From Candidatus Shapirobacteria bacterium (GTDB lineage Bacteria > Patescibacteriota > Microgenomatia > UBA12405), in NCBI GenBank assembly GCA_018500045.2, contig JAHBAQ020000006.1:1-13519 (forward strand): a stretch of 13,519 nucleotides of DNA. The letters run 5' to 3'. How positions within the stretch are numbered: position 1 is the first letter of the stretch; the number at the start of each line of letters is the position of its first letter. The notes under the pieces were generated by a model. It was not told where the DNA came from and made no database searches. It was given only the letters and a program-made list of their open reading frames with translations. The translations under genes and the position numbers were made by a program. This document shows, piece by piece, positions 12,127 to 13,519 of this stretch.

Positions 12127-12155
12127 ATTGTAACATGGATAGAATAATCTTTCAA
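12127..12155 (-). promoter_or_regulatory. Promoter of the 127-aa gene
   Basis: TTGAAA (12150-12155) and TACAAT (12127-12132) on the minus strand are separated by exactly 17 bases. The predicted leader of about 65 bases contains ACCAAA/TTTGGT arms that can pair. Confidence 0.6.
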
Positions 12156-12167
12156 AAAATATTGGGT

Positions 12168-12173
12168 TATAAT
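12168..12173 (+). promoter_or_regulatory. -10 box of the DUF1858 gene, implying a leaderless mRNA
   Basis: A perfect TATAAT ends 7 bases before ATG 12181, so transcription would start at or next to the ATG. No Shine-Dalgarno sequence is present. The -35 region is poor. Confidence 0.5.
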
Positions 12174-12180
12174 TGATTTT

Positions 12181-12414
12181 ATGAAAAAACAAAAAATGGG
12201 AATTAATAAAGACATAATGATTGGTGATTTGGTAGAAAAATATCCAAAATTAGCTAAGGTTTTAGTCGAGGAATATGGCTTTCATTGTATTGGTTGTATG
12301 GCAGCGGGAATGGAGACTTTAGAGGAGGGGGCATCGGTTCATGGAATGAACAGTAAAGAAATCAAAAAAATGGTCGATGATCTTAAAAGCCTGGTAGAAG
12401 AAGACGGGAAATAA
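12181..12414 (+). CDS. DUF1858 domain protein (redox-disulfide, hybrid-cluster-protein-associated type)
   Basis: The 77-residue protein consists almost entirely of a DUF1858 domain. This comprises an N-terminal INKDIMIGDLVEKYPK helix segment, VLVEEYGFHCIGCMAAGMETLEEGA with the CXXC pair C36/C39, and a helical tail with HGMNSKEIKKMV. Members of this family occur alone or joined to hybrid cluster proteins and are proposed to have a redox-active disulfide; no reaction is established. The start is taken at ATG 12181 because a perfect TATAAT ends 7 bases upstream, suggesting a leaderless message; M6 is an alternative. The 3' end overlaps the convergent M50 peptidase gene by 32 bases. Confidence 0.88.
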   Translation: MKKQKMGINKDIMIGDLVEKYPKLAKVLVEEYGFHCIGCMAAGMETLEEGASVHGMNSKEIKKMVDDLKSLVEEDGK

Positions 12415-13018
12415 AACTGATGATAGGGGAAATAATTAAACTGACTAAACTTTGATTGTGAACTATAGGAAAGAAAACTAGAACGATAATCAAAACGAAG
12501 CCATAGCGGTCAAAAGTTTCTTCCCACTGAATGCGGGATTCTTCTGGAAGAAGATTAAGAAGAATATGAGAACCGTCGAGGGGCGGGATGGGAATAAGAT
12601 TAAAAATAAAAAGGGAAATGTTGACAAAAGTAAGTAAATAGAAAAAAAGAGTAAAGATTTCAGAAAGAGGGACAAAACGGATCACTAGAGAGCTAATGAT
12701 AGCTAAAAATAAATTACTGCCTGCTCCAGCTAAAGAAACAATAATTTCATCTTTTTTTGGGTGACGGAAATTAAAAGGGTCAATTGGGACAGGTTTAGCC
12801 CAACCAATAGTAGGAAAACCAGTCATCAGGTTAATTAAAGGTAGAGCAATAGTGCCGATAAGATCGGCGTGAGCAATAGGGTTTAAAGTAAGACGACCTC
12901 GGGAACGAGGAGTAGGATCACCCAGATGGTCAGCAGCTAGGGCGTGAGAAAATTCGTGAATAGTAATAGCAATAATGAGACAAATAAAAGAGATAATTTT
13001 AAAAATGAAACTTTCCAT
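12383..13018 (-). CDS. Site-2-protease-like M50 family metallopeptidase
   Basis: The 211-residue polytopic membrane protein has the zinc-binding HEFSH motif at residues 21-25 in the first hydrophobic helix. The third ligand lies in NLIPIPPLDG (140-149, D148), the short M50B/YwhC-type arrangement. Four or more hydrophobic segments can be seen (about 5-25, 90-113, 120-145, 172-205). No PDZ or CBS domain is present. The family cleaves membrane-spanning substrates inside the bilayer; targets are unknown, though anti-sigma factors and signal-peptide remnants are typical. ATG 13018 has no clear Shine-Dalgarno sequence. The gene is divergent from rpmB across a 39-base gap with overlapping -10 boxes, and convergent with the DUF1858 gene, overlapping it by 32 bases. 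Confidence 0.9.
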   Translation of the reverse strand: MESFIFKIISFICLIIAITIHEFSHALAADHLGDPTPRSRGRLTLNPIAHADLIGTIALPLINLMTGFPTIGWAKPVPIDPFNFRHPKKDEIIVSLAGAGSNLFLAIISSLVIRFVPLSEIFTLFFYLLTFVNISLFIFNLIPIPPLDGSHILLNLLPEESRIQWEETFDRYGFVLIIVLVFFPIVHNQSLVSLIISPIISFISRLLLPGF

Positions 13019-13040
13019 ATTCCAAAAAAAAGGATGATTG

Positions 13041-13049
13041 TGATATTAT
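13041..13049 (+). promoter_or_regulatory. Extended -10 box of rpmB
   Basis: TGATATTAT (TGN plus TATTAT) ends 8 bases before the rpmB ATG, implying a leaderless or nearly leaderless mRNA. It overlaps a TATAAT on the other strand. Confidence 0.45.
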
Positions 13050-13050
13050 A
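13045..13050 (-). promoter_or_regulatory. -10 box of the M50 peptidase gene
   Basis: TATAAT on the minus strand, 26 bases before ATG 13018, interleaved with the rpmB -10 box. The two promoters would compete for polymerase. Confidence 0.4.
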
Positions 13051-13057
13051 CCTTACT

Positions 13058-13267
13058 ATGAGAACATGCAGTTTATGTGGTAAGGGGACTAAAATCGGTC
13101 GTATCCGATCCCATGCCCAAAATCGAACCCCAAGAACTTACAAAGCTAACGTTCAAAAAGTTACTTTGGTAATGGGTGAAGATAAAATCAGTGGTCAATT
13201 TTGCACTAAGTGTTTAAAGAGACTGAAGAAAGAAACTAAAGACCAACAAAAAACGGCACTTAATTAA
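13058..13267 (+). CDS. rpmB: 50S ribosomal protein L28
   Basis: The 69-residue protein starts MRTCSLCGKGTKIGRIRSHA and continues with TPRTYKANVQKVTLVMG and a C-terminal FCTKCLKRLKKE. This is the usual L28 pattern, with two CXXC pairs (C4/C7 and C48/C51) consistent with a zinc-binding form. L28 is a large-subunit protein near the exit-site region. ATG 13058 lies 8 bases after an extended -10 box, so the message is probably leaderless. A bidirectional terminator hairpin begins within its last codons, with the stop codon in the hairpin loop and arm. Identification is firm. Confidence 0.95.
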   Translation: MRTCSLCGKGTKIGRIRSHAQNRTPRTYKANVQKVTLVMGEDKISGQFCTKCLKRLKKETKDQQKTALN

Positions 13268-13279
13268 GTACCGTTTTTT
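13248..13279. terminator. Bidirectional intrinsic terminator between rpmB and the histone-like gene
   Basis: AAACGG (13251-13256) and ACTT (13258-13261) pair with AAGT (13266-13269) and CCGTTT (13271-13276) around loop AATT. Six T's follow on the plus strand (13274-13279) and six on the minus strand (complement of 13248-13253). It can end rpmB transcripts and those of the opposing lysine-rich gene. Confidence 0.8.
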
Positions 13280-13284
13280 AGAGT

Positions 13285-13319
13285 AAACCAAGAATCATTT
13301 ATTTTTTCTTGGTTTTTTT
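13285..13319 (+). terminator. Second intrinsic terminator, overlapping the histone-like gene
   Basis: AAACCAAGAA (13285-13294) and TTCTTGGTTT (13306-13315) form a perfect 10-bp stem with an 11-base loop and four further T's on the plus strand. It backs up the first terminator for rpmB and uses the last codons of the opposing gene as its right arm. Confidence 0.6.
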
Positions 13320-13412
13320 GGCGACTTTTTTCTTAGCTGTTTTTTTAGCAGCTTTCTTCTTAACAACTTTTTTCTTGGCGACTTTTTTAGTAGCTTTCTT
13401 TTTGACTGGCAT
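13299..13412 (-). CDS. Lysine/alanine-rich histone H1-like small protein (37 aa)
   Basis: The 37-residue frame runs from ATG 13412, beginning MPVKKKATKKVAKKK, to TAA at 13299-13301. It contains only Met, Pro, Val, Lys, Ala and Thr and is made of repeated KKKA/KKKV units, like the C-terminal tail of eukaryotic H1 and bacterial H1-like proteins (chlamydial Hc1/Hc2, Bordetella BpH1). By analogy it would bind DNA or RNA by charge; that is inference. Gene status is well supported: a perfect GGAGG (13420-13424) lies 7 bases before the ATG, a TTGACA-17-TTTAAT promoter lies just upstream, and a terminator follows. The repetitive A-rich coding strand makes it easy for gene finders to miss. Confidence 0.85.
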   Translation of the reverse strand: MPVKKKATKKVAKKKVVKKKAAKKTAKKKVAKKTKKK

Positions 13413-13419
13413 AGTTTTA

Positions 13420-13424
13420 CCTCC
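13420..13424 (-). promoter_or_regulatory. Shine-Dalgarno sequence of the histone-like gene
   Basis: GGAGG on the minus strand, 7 bases ahead of ATG 13412. With the promoter it confirms that this very short frame is a translated gene. Confidence 0.8.
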
Positions 13425-13433
13425 TTAATGATA

Positions 13434-13462
13434 ATTAAAGAGATTTTTGAAATCTTTGTCAA
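13434..13462 (-). promoter_or_regulatory. Strong promoter of the histone-like gene with palindrome in the spacer
   Basis: TTGACA (13457-13462, perfect -35) and TTTAAT (13434-13439) on the minus strand are 17 bases apart. The spacer contains AGATTT-TTG-AAATCT (13441-13455), a perfect inverted repeat placed where a repressor would block polymerase. The operator role is inferred. Confidence 0.65.
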
Positions 13463-13500
13463 AAAGTGGAATGCCTATTTTACCGATAAAAATGTAATGG

Positions 13501-13519
13501 CTGTCTCTTATACACATCT
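13501..13519. other. Nextera/Tn5 mosaic-end adapter sequence (artefact)
   Basis: The last 19 bases, CTGTCTCTTATACACATCT, are exactly the transposon mosaic end used in Nextera tagmentation libraries. Placement at the very end of the window indicates untrimmed adapter read-through into the assembly, not genomic DNA. Confidence 0.95.

Noticed and set aside
1..13500. CRISPR array or long direct repeats
   Set aside because: No regularly spaced repeats were seen; the only short repeat pair of note is CAATATTGG at 10424 and 10572.

Overview
The window looks like part of a small, AT-rich genome of the Candidate Phyla Radiation (Patescibacteria, possibly a Microgenomates-type lineage). This is inferred from low GC, short intergenic gaps, compact housekeeping genes (L33, L28, HPF), tRNAs without an encoded CCA tail, few Shine-Dalgarno sequences, and several genes whose only promoter-like box lies a few bases before the ATG. 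UGA acts as a stop: the dCMP deaminase and the first ABC subunit both end on TGA at family-typical lengths. The last 19 bases are exactly the Nextera transposon mosaic end, so the right edge is a library artefact.

Layout. 1-1395 (+): tail of a HAD phosphatase, tRNA-Trp, then a P-loop kinase-like gene overlapping a dCMP deaminase gene. 1405-4067 (-): a run reading hpf, rpmG (L33), a radical SAM/SPASM protein, an EpmA-like class II aminoacyl-tRNA-synthetase paralogue and a 51-residue basic peptide. 4140-5368 (-): an HD-domain hydrolase and a membrane-anchored small protein. 5438-8913 (+): two overlapping ABC exporter half-transporters whose motif defects are complementary, as in asymmetric heterodimers. 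8916-9199 (-): tRNA-Ser(UGA), tRNA-Thr(GGU) and tRNA-Thr(UGU). 9254-10399 (+): a GT28/MGDG-synthase-like glycosyltransferase.

10400-12130 differs from the rest. It holds a candidate structured RNA of about 155 nt and three unrecognised minus-strand genes. Two of these have near-consensus sigma70-type promoters and purine-rich ribosome binding sites. The stretch also carries two strong RNA hairpins, one capped by a UUCG tetraloop. It reads as an accessory insertion and is one of the two best places to look for something new.

12181-13412: a DUF1858 redox-type protein (+), a site-2-protease-like M50 peptidase (-), rpmB (L28, +), tandem terminators, and a 37-residue lysine/alanine-rich histone H1-like protein (-) with a strong promoter.

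The other candidate for an undescribed system is the rpmG - radical SAM/SPASM - EpmA-like ligase - basic peptide cluster. It combines two protein-modification enzyme types with ribosomal protein and hibernation factor genes.
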